A stretch of DNA of 64,000 nucleotides from Nitrobium sp046350935 (GCA_046350935.1 JAXLZK010000015.1:15687-79686); one strand, 5' to 3'. Shown: positions 42,648 through 52,788, counted from the first letter of the stretch. Numbers and translations are program-made. Notes: generated by a model from the sequence alone, not told the origin.

Positions 42648-43004
42648 CTAATAGATAAGACGGTAAAACAAAAGACCCAGGAATTCGTGCATTCCCGCGT
42701 AGGTACTCCAGAGGCCGGAGATATCGGGCAGATACTCCTGCCATCCGTATTTCTTGTCCCCCCACGTCTTGAAAGCAGCGGGATACGGGAGGACCTTCAG
42801 GCGCACTCTCTCAAAGCTCATCAGGGAGCGCTTCATATGGAAAGCAGAAGTAACTAGTATAGGCCTTTTGAAGCCGAACTTTCCACATATTTCCTTCGTG
42901 TAGCGGGCGTTTTCGATCGTGTCCCTGCTCCTGTCCTCCAGGATGATTTCCTTTTCGGGAATGCCGAGGTCCACCAGGAACCGCTGTACGATGGGCGCCT
43001 CCGC
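42648..43004 (-). CDS. DUF218 (ElyC/SanA/YdcF-type) protein, C-terminal fragment
   Basis: About 119 residues remain at the 3' side of the N gap. DUF218 features are visible: AEAPIVQRFLVDLGIPEKEIILEDRSRDTIENARYTKEI and PILVTSAFHMKRSLMSFE. A hydrophobic end (MHEFLGLLFYRLIY) suggests membrane association. These proteins act in cell-envelope maintenance. The N-terminal half is lost in the gap. The apparent reading-frame continuity with the ribonucleotide reductase across the Ns is an artefact. Confidence 0.8.
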   Translation of the reverse strand, partial: AEAPIVQRFLVDLGIPEKEIILEDRSRDTIENARYTKEICGKFGFKRPILVTSAFHMKRSLMSFERVRLKVLPYPAAFKTWGDKKYGWQEYLPDISGLWSTYAGMHEFLGLLFYRLIY

Positions 43005-43104
43005 NNNNNNNNNNNNNNNNNNNNNNNNNNNNNNNNNNNNNNNNNNNNNNNNNNNNNNNNNNNNNNNNNNNNNNNNNNNNNNNNNNNNNNNNNNNNNNNN
43101 NNNN
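43005..43104. other. Scaffold gap (100 Ns)
   Basis: Exactly 100 N bases mark a scaffold join of unknown true length. The sequence on either side encodes different proteins in the same direction. At least the 3' end of nrdJ and the 5' end of the DUF218 gene are missing. Confidence 0.98.
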
Positions 43105-44705
43105 GCCCGCGCCACCTCCTCCTTTCTCGCCCGGTGAGGGAGATTGATGGTCTTCGATACCGCATTGTCCGTATATTCCTGGAACGCCACCTGCATCTCG
43201 ATATGGTCTTCCGGGGGGATCTCCAGGGCGGTCCGGAACAATCTCCGCACGTCTGCCGGGATCTCCTTGATTCCCCTGAGATGCCCCTGCTCCCGGACCT
43301 TCTTCATCAACTCGTCGGAATAAAACCCCCGCCGCCGGGCGATGCCGGCGAAATGCCGGTTGATTTCGTACAGTTCGGTGCCGAGCACCCGTCTCTTGTA
43401 GGCGATGGCAAAGAGCGGCTCGATGCCGCTGGAGCAGTCCGCGATCGTGGAGATGGTCCCTGTGGGAGCCACCGTGGTGGTGGTCGCATTCCGCACCCGG
43501 GGCATCCCCGGCGCATCATAGGCGGACCCGGGGAAGTTGGGGAAGACTCCCCGCTTTTCGGCCAGAGCCGCAGACGATTTCCGGGCGGTGTCCCGCACGA
43601 ACCGCATTACTTTCCTCGCCAGGGCAAAGGCCTCCGGGTGGTTGTAAGGGATCCCCAACAGGATGAGCATATCCGCCCACCCCATCACCCCCAGCCCGAT
43701 CTTCCTGTTCCCCTTGTGCATCCGTTCGATCTCGGGCAACGGGTAGATGCTCGCATCGATGGAATCGTCGAGGAACCGCACCGCCGTACCGATATCGGCG
43801 CCGAGGGAGCCGTAATCGACCGCCCCCCCTTGCACATATTTCGACAGGTTCATGGAGCCGAGCACGCATGCCTCGTAGGGCAGGAGTGGCTGTTCCCCGC
43901 AGGGGTTGGTGCTCTCGAACTGCCCGATGTGCGGGGTAGGATTGGTCCTGTTGATCCTGTCGATGAAGATCAGGCCGGGATCGCCCGTTTCCCAGGCGCT
44001 CTGCACGATCTCGTCGAAGACCTCCCGCGCCCGCAGTTTTCCTTCGACCTCGCCGGAGCGGGGATTGACGAGCTCGTAGTCGCCGTCCCTCTTCAGGGCG
44101 TCCATAAAGGCGTCGGTGACGGAGACGGAGATGTTGAAATTGGTCAGCTCTCCCCTTTCCCGCTTCACCCGGATGAACTCGATGATATCGGGGTGGTCCA
44201 CCCGCAGAATGCCCATGTTCGCGCCCCGACGCGCCCCGCCCTGCTTGATCACGTCGGTGGCAGTATTGTAGATCTTGATGAAAGAGACGGGGCCGCTCGC
44301 AACTCCCCCGGTGGATTGGACAATGTCCGTTCTCGGCCTGAGATGCGAGAAGGAGAAACCGGTGCCTCCCCCGCTCTGCAGGATCAGGGCCGCATTCTTC
44401 AGGGTATCGAAGATGCTGCTCATGGAATCGTCCACCGGGAGCACGAAGCAGGCGGCGAGCTGCCCCCGCGGCTTTCCGGCGTTCATCAGCGTCGGGGAGT
44501 TGGGAAGAAAGCGCAGGGACGACAGCAGCTCATGGAAGGTATCCTCCCACAGTGCGGCATCTTCGTTGTAGACCTTTTCAGCCTGCGTAATCCCATGGGC
44601 GACGCGCCGGAACATCTCTCCGGGGGTTTCCGCGACGCGCCCTTCCGCATCCTTGCGCAGGTAGCGGGCGTGCAGCACCTTCAGGGCGTTCTCAGACAAT
44701 TCCAT
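43105..44705 (-). CDS. nrdJ: Adenosylcobalamin-dependent ribonucleotide reductase, N-terminal part
   Basis: About 533 residues of a class II RNR precede the gap. Features are LSENALKVLHARYLRKD at the start, RFLPNSPTLMNAG, FVLPVDDSMSSIFDTLKNAALILQSGGGTGFSFS, the active-site Cys in STNPCGEQPLLPYEACVLGSMNLS and TTTVAPTGTISTIADCSSGIEPLFA. It reduces ribonucleotides without oxygen using B12. The start is unsure: ATG 44705 fits the family, ATG 44765 adds 20 residues, and neither has a ribosome-binding site. A TATAAT lies directly before 44705. The C-terminal part is lost in the gap. Confidence 0.92.
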
Positions 44706-44890
44706 AGGGGAATTATACCACGATTGGGGATTAACCTTTGCTTTCAAATAGTTATAATTTGGCATCCCTCGGCAGGAAATTATATTTTTCTTGTTTTTCA
44801 GAGTGTTAGACGAGCATCCCCCACCGTCCGGGGAAACGATGTGGACTCCGATACCGCCTTCATTTCCACCTGTGTGAACCGCTTCCCCTT

Positions 44891-45424
44891 TTATCTTCCC
44901 CGATAGGCTTCCGAATGCTTCTTATGCTTCATCCAGTTATCACTGTAGACTTTGGCCAGTTCCCGCGACTTCAAAATCAGCAGGTTTTCCGCGTTCTTCT
45001 CTTCAGCCGCCTTGGTGAAGTTAAAGGAGCCGGTTATGACGATTTCCCTGTCGATGATCATGATTTTGTTATGGGCTATGGCGTGCTCCGCATCAATAAA
45101 GGTAGGAATACCGGCATGGGCGGTGAAGTCTGCGGAGCTGTATTTGGCGGCTCTGTTGCTCTTGTCAAGGACGATCTCAATACGTCCGCCTCGCTTGTGC
45201 GCGTCGACCAGGGCCTTGGCGATGGGAGCCGAGGTAAAGGAGTAGGCTTGCACCAGTATTTCTGACTTCGATCCCTCTATCGCCCTCACCACCGCCTGCT
45301 GTGCGCCTCCGTTCGGGGAGAAGTATACCTGAGCCGTCGTGTTCGTCAGGGGGATATCGGTTGCCTGAGTGCCGAAGCAGGAGACGAACAGGAGAAGACA
45401 GACGAACGTACAAAATCTCTTCAT
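44891..45424 (-). CDS. Secreted phospholipase D-family nuclease (Nuc-like)
   Basis: This 177-residue protein has a signal peptide (FCTFVCLLLFVSCFGTQA) and one PLD motif, HNKIMIIDREIVITGSFNFT (H-x-K-x4-D). Single-HKD proteins of this length, like Nuc of Salmonella, work as homodimers to cut DNA. ILVQAYSFTSAPIAKALVDAHKRG before the motif is typical. It should act in the periplasm or outside. The neighbourhood (repeats, a decayed ATPase gene, lower GC) hints at an acquired segment. Confidence 0.9.
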   Translation of the reverse strand: MKRFCTFVCLLLFVSCFGTQATDIPLTNTTAQVYFSPNGGAQQAVVRAIEGSKSEILVQAYSFTSAPIAKALVDAHKRGGRIEIVLDKSNRAAKYSSADFTAHAGIPTFIDAEHAIAHNKIMIIDREIVITGSFNFTKAAEEKNAENLLILKSRELAKVYSDNWMKHKKHSEAYRGR

Positions 45425-45526
45425 ACGTCAGCACCTCCTGAAGTTCTCTGCGGCCACTGATGAGAGGTTACTGATTAAATTATCCAACAGAAATCCTTTT
45501 TCAGCAAACGATACTGTATCTGCCAG

Positions 45527-45690
45527 GAACGCCTCACAAAATGAGAATTTGTCATTCCGGCCCTTGTCCCGGCCCGGTCCTCGCTTGTCGGGGATCGTCT
45601 GAGGAACGATTCCAGACAAGCTGGAATGACGGCAGGAGCGAGCCGGAATGACAAATTCCCTTATACGTTCATTTTGTTAGACGCTCTAAG
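45527..45690. mobile_element. MITE-like element, degenerate second copy
   Basis: The right end TTCATTTTGTTAGACGCTCT matches the terminal repeat of the element at 36528, while the left end (GCCTCACAAAATGAG) is worn. Inside, AATTTGTCATTCCGG and CCGGAATGACAAATT form a perfect inverted repeat. No protein is encoded. It lies between the PLD nuclease and the AlbA_2 pseudogene. Confidence 0.65.
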
Positions 45691-45972
45691 TGTTTTCCCC
45701 TCAGTAATTCATATCATTTTTTACTTTAAAAACCCGCCGCAGCAATATAAAATACGGGGCAGCAACGTATCGTTTTTATAGGATCGCTACCACCGATTCA
45801 GAGCCATGGCCTCCGGCGAGATCGACCGCTTCCGCCGGAAAAGCATAGGACGCACCGGCGACTGCTGTGTACCGGATCGGATCCTATTTCGGGGCCAGCG
45901 TTAAAGTTGTGCTCAATCAGGCGCTAGAAGGAATAGCGAAGTAAGAGTGAAGCAAGAAAGTTGAAGAGTGCA
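45691..45972. other. Lower-GC intergenic region
   Basis: This AT-rich stretch (CATTTTTTACTTTAAAAA type) before the pseudogene has no recognisable gene. A 32-codon open frame at 45806 has no family resemblance or ribosome-binding site. Confidence 0.4.
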
Positions 45973-47398
45973 ATGAGCGGAACAAAGGCAGGAAAAAAGA
46001 TCGGCGACCTGTTTTCTCTCATCTCCTCCGGGGAGGACGGCACCCGTCAGTTTAAGGTGGACGTGCGCAACGGCGATTCTCTGGCTTCTGATATGGCAGC
46101 CTTTGCCAACTCCGAAGGAGGAACGGTCCTCATTGGCGTGGCAGATGACGGCTCCCACGCCGGGGCTGTCGCAGGAGGATGTGGTTCGGATTAACCAGCT
46201 CATCAGCAACGCGGCCAGCCAGCATGTGCGTAGTGCTCTTACCGTGCAGACGGAGAATGTGCGACTTCCCAACGGAAGCATTGTCATCGTGTTGACTATA
46301 CCAAGGGACTGGATAAACCTTACTTCGACAAAAATGGCGTCATCTGGCTGAAATGCGGAGCCGACAAGCGTCGTATCAATTCAAGGAAGAGCTGCCAGGC
46401 TCTTTCAGCTTTCAGATCAGTTCCATGCGGACGAATTACCGACAAAAGCCGGAATAGACAAACTCGATACACTTCGCTTTCGCGATTTCCTGCGCGATGT
46501 ATACAAGCTGGACTATCCGGACGTGCCTGCTGAATTGACCCGATTGTTGCAGAATATGAACCTGGCTACCGATGAGGGCTCGCTGAACCTTGCGGGAGTT
46601 CTCTTGTTTGCCGAGCGCCCGGAGTGGATCATGCCTCAGTTTATTGTGAAAGCGATCCGGTATCCGGGCAATGAGATCCATGTCAGTGATTATGTAGACA
46701 CCGAGGATTTTTCCGGGCCGCTGCGCAAGGTGTTTGATGGTTCCCTGGCCTTTGTGATGCGCAACCTGCATAAAGTACAGGCCGGCCGTGGCGTCAACGC
46801 GCCGGGGGCGCCTGAGATTCCGGAGTCGGTTTTTGAAGAGCTTCTGGTGAACGCTTTAATGCACAGGGACTACTTGGTGAGCGCCCCGATTCGGCTTTTC
46901 ATCTTCGATAACCGTATCGAGATCATCAGCCCCGGCCACCTGCCCAATAATCTTACCGTGGAGAAGATTCGCGCGGGGAACTCCAATATTCGCAACCCAA
47001 TTCTGGTCTCTTTTGTAGCAAAGGGGCTTTTGCCCTACCATGGACTTGGTTCAGGAATAAAGAGGGCGCTGGAAGAATGGCCAGATATCGACTTTACCGA
47101 TGATCGTGAAGGATGCCTGTTCACCGCAATAATCCACAGAAAAGCTCTGGAAGCACCTGCTTCACCAAAAAGTTCGGGGAAAAGTTCGGGGAAAAGTTCG
47201 GGGAAAACCGGAGAGCAGATCATGGGGCTCCTGTCGGGCAGGCCGGAAATGACCATTCCTGAACTGGCTGAAGCTCTATCAGTAAGCACGCGCGCAGTCG
47301 AAAAACAGGTTGCAAAGTTAAGGTCGGAAGGCCGCCTTCGCCGCATCGGTCCGGCGAAGGGAGGACATTGGGAAACTGGTGAAAAGCGTGAAGATTGA
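45973..47398 (+). pseudogene. AlbA_2/Schlafen-type ATP-binding transcriptional regulator, multiply frameshifted
   Basis: Starting at ATG 45973, three frames together spell one protein. The AlbA_2 part is KVDVRNGDSLASDMAAFANSEGGTVLIGVADDG then LSQEDVVRINQLISNAASQHV. The ATPase-like part includes FEELLVNALMHRDYLVSAPIRLFIFDNRIEIISPGHLP and GLGSGIKRALEEW. Then come (SSGK) repeats and a C-terminal winged helix (MTIPELAEALSVSTRAVEKQVAKL). Frame changes fit one extra G in GGGG near 46161, a lost A near 46302, and two lost bases near 46383-46396. Restoring them gives 476 codons. It is either decayed or carries clustered sequencing errors. The last 291 codons (from 46523) are intact. Confidence 0.8.
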
Positions 47399-47432
47399 AT
47401 AATAATAAGTTGTGAGATGAAAAAAAGGGGTA

Positions 47433-47461
47433 TTGACAGCCCCTCTCTTCCGTGCTAGTCT
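47433..47461 (+). promoter_or_regulatory. Predicted sigma70 promoter of the riboswitch-cytochrome transcript
   Basis: TTGACA (47433-47438), a 17-base spacer and TAGTCT (47456-47461) give a start near 47468. This is about ten bases before the riboswitch P1 stem, the usual spacing for such leaders. Confidence 0.6.
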
Positions 47462-47479
47462 TTAATCAAGACGAAGAGA

Positions 47480-47572
47480 CTGCCACTGCAATCAAGGTAA
47501 AGTACAGGTAACTGTATGGCACAAAGCCACCTATCCTTTGAAAAGAGGAACGAGGGGTTGCTGTGGTGGCAG
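47480..47572 (+). ncRNA. GEMM-I cyclic-dinucleotide riboswitch aptamer
   Basis: P1 pairs CTGCCAC (47480-47486) with GTGGCAG (47566-47572). P1b is GTACAG-GTAA-CTGTAT (47502-47517), capped by a GNRA tetraloop. The conserved CAAAGCC (47522-47528) follows GGCA, and GGGGTTGC near the 3' strand matches the GEMM-I core. AAGGTAAA before P1b aligns with the ligand-contact segment. The base three before AAA is G, which in the known aptamers favours c-di-GMP over cAMP-GMP. A terminator begins 13 bases later. Downstream is a multiheme cytochrome, a known class of GEMM-I target in Geobacter. Confidence 0.78.
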
Positions 47573-47584
47573 CATCAGATAGAG

Positions 47585-47619
47585 AAAAGGCCTGCCCCCT
47601 AAAAGGACAGGCCTTTTTT
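47585..47619 (+). terminator. Riboswitch expression-platform terminator
   Basis: AAAAGGCCTG, a 13-base loop and CAGGCCTTTT run into TTTTTT. It lies between the GEMM-I aptamer and the cytochrome start, about 180 bases upstream of the gene. It can only act as an attenuator for that gene. The 177 bases from here to the ATG show no other feature. Confidence 0.8.
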
Positions 47620-47796
47620 GGTTTTCTCTTTTCCCTTGTCCCTGAGAGGCCGCTCTCCCCTCCACCTCCGGGCGGCTCTGCTCCTTCATCTTTTCGGACA
47701 TATCTTTTGAGCAGGCGGGTCAAGCCCGATAGGTGGCAAATGGTTTCACAACCTTTTTTTCACTATGTCGTCTGTCCATGAACCAAGGAGGATACG

Positions 47797-49197
47797 ATGA
47801 AAAGAGCCCGAATACTGCTGCTGATTGTCACGATTTTCCTTCTGGGGGACCTTTCTCTTCTCTATGGAAAGGAGCAGGGCCAAAAAACGCCTCAAGCGAA
47901 GGAGCAGGGGCAGCAGTCCCGGACGGAAGCGCAGCAAAGCCTCCCGCCTCTGTCAAAAGAAGGTGCGGCATGCCTGGGATGCCATACCCGAATGTCGCCT
48001 TCATTCACCAAGGAATGGGAGCTGAGCGCTCATGCATCAAAAGGGGTTGACTGTTATTCCTGCCACCAGGCAGAGAAGTCAGATCCCGACGCTTTCGAGC
48101 ATAACGGCTTCACGATAGCCATACTCGTTACCCCGAAGGACTGCGGCAAGTGCCACCCGCAGGAGGTGAAGGAAATGTCGGGTAGTCACCATGCAAATGC
48201 CGCAAACATCCTCAACTCTCTCGATAACTACCTGGGGGAAGTAGTCGCAGGGCCTGAAGCGGTTGCCGTCGGATGTTTTCAATGCCACGGGTCTACCATC
48301 AAAGTCCTGCCCAACCACCGGCTCGACCCCACAACATGGCCCAATACGGGAATCGGGAGGATCAACCCGGACGGCTCGCTGGGCTCCTGTTCGGCATGCC
48401 ACACCCGGCATCATTTTTCCCGGGCCCAGGCGAGGCAGCCCGAAGCCTGCGGCAAGTGCCACCTCGGACCCGACCACCCGCAGCGCGAAGTATACGAGGA
48501 ATCAAAACACGGTATTCTTTACGCTGCTTTCAAAGACAAGTTGAACATTGAGAGTCCCGAGTGGGTGGTAGGGAGAGACTACACTGCAGCCCCCACGTGT
48601 TCCACCTGCCACATGAGTGCGACTCCCAAGCAGCCTGTCACGCACGATGTGGGGACACGGATAAGCTGGACGCTGAGGCCGCCGATCTCGAAAAAACTCC
48701 CGAATGGGGAGCAGAGGCGGGAAGCCATGGTGGACGTCTGCAGCAGTTGTCATGCAAGCCCTTTCGTTACCGGATTTTATACGCAGTTCGACAACCTGGT
48801 AGCCCTTTATAACGATAAGTTCGCAAAGCCCGCTACCGCGATACGGAATGAGCTCATGGAGCAGGACAAGCTTACAAAGGCAGATTTTGACGACAAGATC
48901 GACTGGATCTATTGGGAGTTGTGGCACCATGAAGGCAGAAGGGCGAGGCATGGTGCGTCCATGTCAGGGCCGGACTACGCATGGTGGATCGGGATGTATG
49001 ATGTCGCAAAAAACTTCTACGGGGAGTTTTTGCCGGAAGTGCAAAAGGTCGCCGGCCCGGAACTGTATAGTCAGCTTTTGAAAAAATATCTCGGCTCCGA
49101 TATACGGCACGAATGGTACATAAAAGGCATGAGCAAAGAACAGCTCGAAAAGATACGGAAATTCTACGAGCAGCGCTATGCGGAGCCGGTGAAGTAA
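47797..49197 (+). CDS. Octaheme c-type cytochrome, hydroxylamine oxidoreductase-like
   Basis: This 466-residue protein has a signal peptide (residues ~1-22) and eight CxxCH heme sites: CLGCH (59-63), CYSCH, CGKCH, CFQCH, CSACH, CGKCH, CSTCH and CSSCH. Family features are YEESKHGILYAAF and HGASMSGPDYAWWIGMYDV near the C-terminus. This is the HAO/octaheme fold; which of oxidation or reduction of nitrogen species it performs cannot be read. No clear crosslinking Tyr of true HAO is evident, favouring a reductase-like role (inference). GGAGG lies five bases before the ATG. It is under the GEMM-I riboswitch and has no electron-partner gene adjacent. Confidence 0.9.
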   Translation: MKRARILLLIVTIFLLGDLSLLYGKEQGQKTPQAKEQGQQSRTEAQQSLPPLSKEGAACLGCHTRMSPSFTKEWELSAHASKGVDCYSCHQAEKSDPDAFEHNGFTIAILVTPKDCGKCHPQEVKEMSGSHHANAANILNSLDNYLGEVVAGPEAVAVGCFQCHGSTIKVLPNHRLDPTTWPNTGIGRINPDGSLGSCSACHTRHHFSRAQARQPEACGKCHLGPDHPQREVYEESKHGILYAAFKDKLNIESPEWVVGRDYTAAPTCSTCHMSATPKQPVTHDVGTRISWTLRPPISKKLPNGEQRREAMVDVCSSCHASPFVTGFYTQFDNLVALYNDKFAKPATAIRNELMEQDKLTKADFDDKIDWIYWELWHHEGRRARHGASMSGPDYAWWIGMYDVAKNFYGEFLPEVQKVAGPELYSQLLKKYLGSDIRHEWYIKGMSKEQLEKIRKFYEQRYAEPVK

Positions 49198-49284
49198 AGC
49201 GAGCGCACAGGCTGCGGAGAGCCCCCTGCCGCAGCGCCGGACGGGATTGATTTGCTTCACGTCCGGTGGTATCCTGTGCATACC

Positions 49285-50139
49285 ATGTATACCGCAATCC
49301 TGGCGGCCGTCAACGAATTCACCAATTCGAGGACCGCGGCGCGTTATGCGGCGGCGCTTGCACGGGCGTGCCGCGCGAGGCTCTTCCTCGTCTTCGCCGT
49401 GGAGGAGGGGGGAAGCGCCGGTGCCTTCAGGCATGGGGAGGCGGCCCTCGAAAAGCTCTTCCATGAAGCAGAGGAAGAGGGCGTCGACGTGGAAAGCGTC
49501 ACCGTCAAGGGCGCCCCCCTCACGCGGGTTCGGGAACTGGCTGAAGAGCACCGCATCGATGTCGCCTTCATCGCCACCAGGCGGGAGGACATCCAAAAAA
49601 GGTTCTTTGTGCGGACCCACGCACGGGAGCTCATTACGCATCTGCCGTGCTCCGTCGCCATGGTCCGGGCCGTACACATGGGCAAAACCCATACCGGCAC
49701 CATCCTCGTGCCCCTGAAAGATACCCTGTCCCATATGGAAGAAAGAGCCTACTTTACGGCAAAGCTCGCCCAGGGGCTCGGCAGCCGCCTTACCCTTTTC
49801 CATACTCCCCGGCCCCTCAGCCGCCTCTTTCACGGCGAGATTCCCCTCCGGACGCCGGAGCGCGAGGCGCGTATTCCGAAAGACGTAGAGAGGTTCCTGA
49901 AGCAGATCGAACACTACGGGAGAGCCCACGAAAAGAGGACGGGCTGCGGCGGGATAGCGCGTTCCATCACCACCGAAGCAGCCCTGAAGAGGAACGATCT
50001 CATCATTATGGGGGCGAGCGAAAGGAGCCTGCTCACGAGCGTGCTCAGGGGTAATCCCGTAGAAGAAATCCTGCATGAAACTCCTTGCAATCTCATCATT
50101 TTCAGGCCGAGGAGCGCCGTCCGACATGCGGATACATAA
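49285..50139 (+). CDS. Tandem-domain universal stress protein
   Basis: This protein of ~284 residues starts at ATG 49285 (MYTAILAAVNEFTNSRTAARYAAALAR). It has two UspA-like halves. The second ends MGASERSLLTSVLRGNPVEEILHETPCNLIIFRPR, with the ATP-binding G-x2-G-x9-G(S/T)-like end varied. Its 3' end overlaps the P-type ATPase start by 14 bases. It may sense energy state or modulate the transporter, which is inference. A start at 49252 would add eleven residues without support. Confidence 0.82.
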   Translation: MYTAILAAVNEFTNSRTAARYAAALARACRARLFLVFAVEEGGSAGAFRHGEAALEKLFHEAEEEGVDVESVTVKGAPLTRVRELAEEHRIDVAFIATRREDIQKRFFVRTHARELITHLPCSVAMVRAVHMGKTHTGTILVPLKDTLSHMEERAYFTAKLAQGLGSRLTLFHTPRPLSRLFHGEIPLRTPEREARIPKDVERFLKQIEHYGRAHEKRTGCGGIARSITTEAALKRNDLIIMGASERSLLTSVLRGNPVEEILHETPCNLIIFRPRSAVRHADT

Positions 50140-52755
50140 CTTCGCGCCGGAGGACGTGGCCCGCGAGCTCTCGAGCTCCGGCGAAGGGCTCGCGGAAGAG
50201 GAGGCCGCGCAGCGCCTCCGGGAATACGGCTCCAACGAGATCAGGGCGGTACGGCACGCGCCCCTCTGGAGGAGGCTTGCCGCACAGTTTACCCACTTTC
50301 TTGCCCTCCTCCTCTGGATATCCGCCGCTCTCTGCTTTCTGTCCGAATACCTGCATCCCGGCGAGGGGATGGCGTCCCTCGGACTCGCCGTCGTCTCGGT
50401 GATCGTGATCAACGCGGTATTCACCTTTGTGCAGGAGTACCGGGCGGAGCGGGCTGTGGAGGCGCTGGAGAGGCTCCTGCCCTTTAACGTCAAGGTCGTG
50501 AGGCAGGGCATACGGCGGGAGGTCCCCGCGCGGGAGGTCGTGCCCGGCGATCTGGTGCTCCTGACCGAAGGAGACAAGGCCCCGGCGGACGCGCGGCTCA
50601 TCGAGGCGCGCCTTTTGACGGTGAACAACGCCCCCCTCACCGGTGAGTCGGAACCGAGCGCGAGAAGCCATCTGCCCTTTGAGGGCGCATTCCTCGAAAG
50701 CCCGAATATCGTTTTCGCGGGAACCCTAGTGATCAGCGGCAGCGGAAAGGCGCTGGTCTTCTCCACCGGAATGTCCACGGAGTTCGGCAAGATAGTCCAC
50801 CTGACAAGTGGAGTGGAGCCCGGGGTGAGCTCCCTCCAGCGCGAGATCGTGAAAGTGACGCGGATCATCGCGGCAATCGCCCTGACCACGGGAATTTTTT
50901 TCTTCGGAGTAGGCGCGCTCACCGGACGCGGTTTCTGGCACAATCCCCTCTTCGCCATCGGCATCACCATCGCCAACGTGCCGGAGGGCCTCCTCCCCAC
51001 CGTCACCCTCGCCCTGGCCATGGGCAGCCAGAGGATGGTGCGGAAAAAAGCCCTCATTAAGACGCTCACCTCGGTCGAAACGCTCGGCTCGGTGACGGTC
51101 ATCTGCACGGACAAGACAGGGACCCTCACCTGCAACCGGATGGAAGTGGAGGAGACATGGTCGCCGGATACGGGGCAGAAAGCGGAAAGGCTGCTCCTGT
51201 CGGCAGCATACCTCTGCAATAACGCGGTGTGCGAAGAGTGCGCGTACAAAGGCGACCCCACCGAGACGGCGCTGCTGAAGGCGGCCCGGGCAAAGCGGGG
51301 AGACCTCCGCGCGGAGAGGCTGGCGGAGGTCCCTTTCGATGCAGAGAGGAAGAGGATGACCACGGTGCACCTCCTTGCAGGGGAGCGGATCGTCTTTACC
51401 AAGGGGGCGCTCGAAACGGTGCTGCCCCCTGCTCCTCAGTGGTGCAGGACGGCGGCACGGCAGCCCCTTTGAGCGAGGAAAAGCGGAGTTTTCTCCTTGG
51501 CCATTACCGGGGCATGATGGACCGCGGTTTGCGGGTGATCGCGTTTGCTTTCAAGAAGAGCGTGTCGCCCGCTGAGCCTCTCGAAGCAAACCTGGTCTTT
51601 CTCGGATTCATGGGGCTGAAGGACCCGCCGCGCCCCGAAGTGCCCGAAGCGATACGGAAATGCCGCGCTGCGGGAATACGGGTCATCATGATCACCGGCG
51701 ACGCGGGGAGGACGGCGCGCGCCGTTGCGCGCCAAATCGGCTTGACAGGGGACGATCCGGCGGTTATCGAAGGCCCCGAACTGGACGCGATGCCGGATGC
51801 AAAACTGCGGGACACCCTCGGGCTCCCTGAGGTGATCTTTGCACGGGTAACCCCGCACCACAAAATGCGCGTCGTCTCGGTCCTGAAGGACGAGCAGGAG
51901 CGCGTCGCCGTAACGGGCGACGGCGTCAACGACGCCCCTGCCCTGAAACGGGCGGATATCGGTATTGCCATGGGACTATGCGGCACGGATGTGGCGAAAG
52001 AGGCCGCAGACATGGTGCTCCTCGACGATAATTTCGCCACGATCGTCGCCGCGGTGGAGGAGGGGCGCGCCATTTTCGAGAACATCAGGAAGTTCATCAC
52101 CTATATTTTTGCGCACGGGACGCCGGAAGCCCTCCCCTACATCATGTTCGCCCTATTCAAGGTACCCCTGCCCCTTACCGTCATGCAGATTCTCGCCATC
52201 GATCTCGGCACCGAGACTATCCCCGCCCTTGCCCTCGGAGCAGAGAGGCCCGAAGAGGATATCATGAAGATCCCCCCGCACAGGAGAAGGGGGCTCATCG
52301 ACGGGCCGCTCCTCGCGCGGAGCTACCTTTTCCTCGGGTCGCTAAGCGCTCTCGGAGTGCTCTTCGTCTATTTTTACGTGCTGTACAAGGGAGGATGGCA
52401 GTGGGGCATGTCCCTGCCCTTCGATTCCTTATTGGCACGGCAGGCCTCCTCCGCAACCTTCCTGGGCATCGTCGTGCTGCAGGTGGGAACGGTCTTTGCC
52501 TGCCGCTCTTCCCGCTCCTCCGTATTCAGGCTCGGCCTTTTTTCCAACCGGCTGGTGCTTGTCGGCGTCATCGCAGAGCTGCTCGTAGCCTTCGGCATCA
52601 TTTACCACCCTCTGGGCCATCGTCTTTTCGGCACCGCCCCCCTGGATGGGGAAGTATGGCTCCTCCTTATCCCCTTCTGTCTGTTTCTGCTTCTTGCCGA
52701 GGAGGCGCGAAAGGCGTGGCGGAGGAGGAGCGAGAAGCGCAGCGGGGGAAAATAG
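50126..52755 (+). CDS. P2-type cation-transporting ATPase (Na+/K+-ATPase-like), frameshifted
   Basis: Two overlapping frames make one P-type ATPase. The first (50126 to ~51425) has LTGESEPSAR, VPEGLLPTVTLALAMGSQRM and phosphorylation site CTDKTGTLT. The second (~51430-52755) has MITGDAGRTARAVA, TGDGVNDAPALKRADIGIAMG and IDLGTETIPALALGAERPEEDIMK. A single missing base in the C5 run at 51425-51429 restores 876 residues. VPEGLLPT and the DLGTE...P helix resemble P2C (Na+/K+, H+/K+) pumps more than SERCA. It sits in the inner membrane with ~10 helices. Sequencing error in the homopolymer is as likely as true inactivation. Confidence 0.88.
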
Positions 52756-52788
52756 TATTATGTCCCCCTTTATTACTATACTATCAGG

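Noticed and set aside
47160..47215. SSGK-encoding tandem repeat as a separate satellite
   Set aside because: It is the linker of the AlbA_2/ATPase protein, where such SGK repeats are common.
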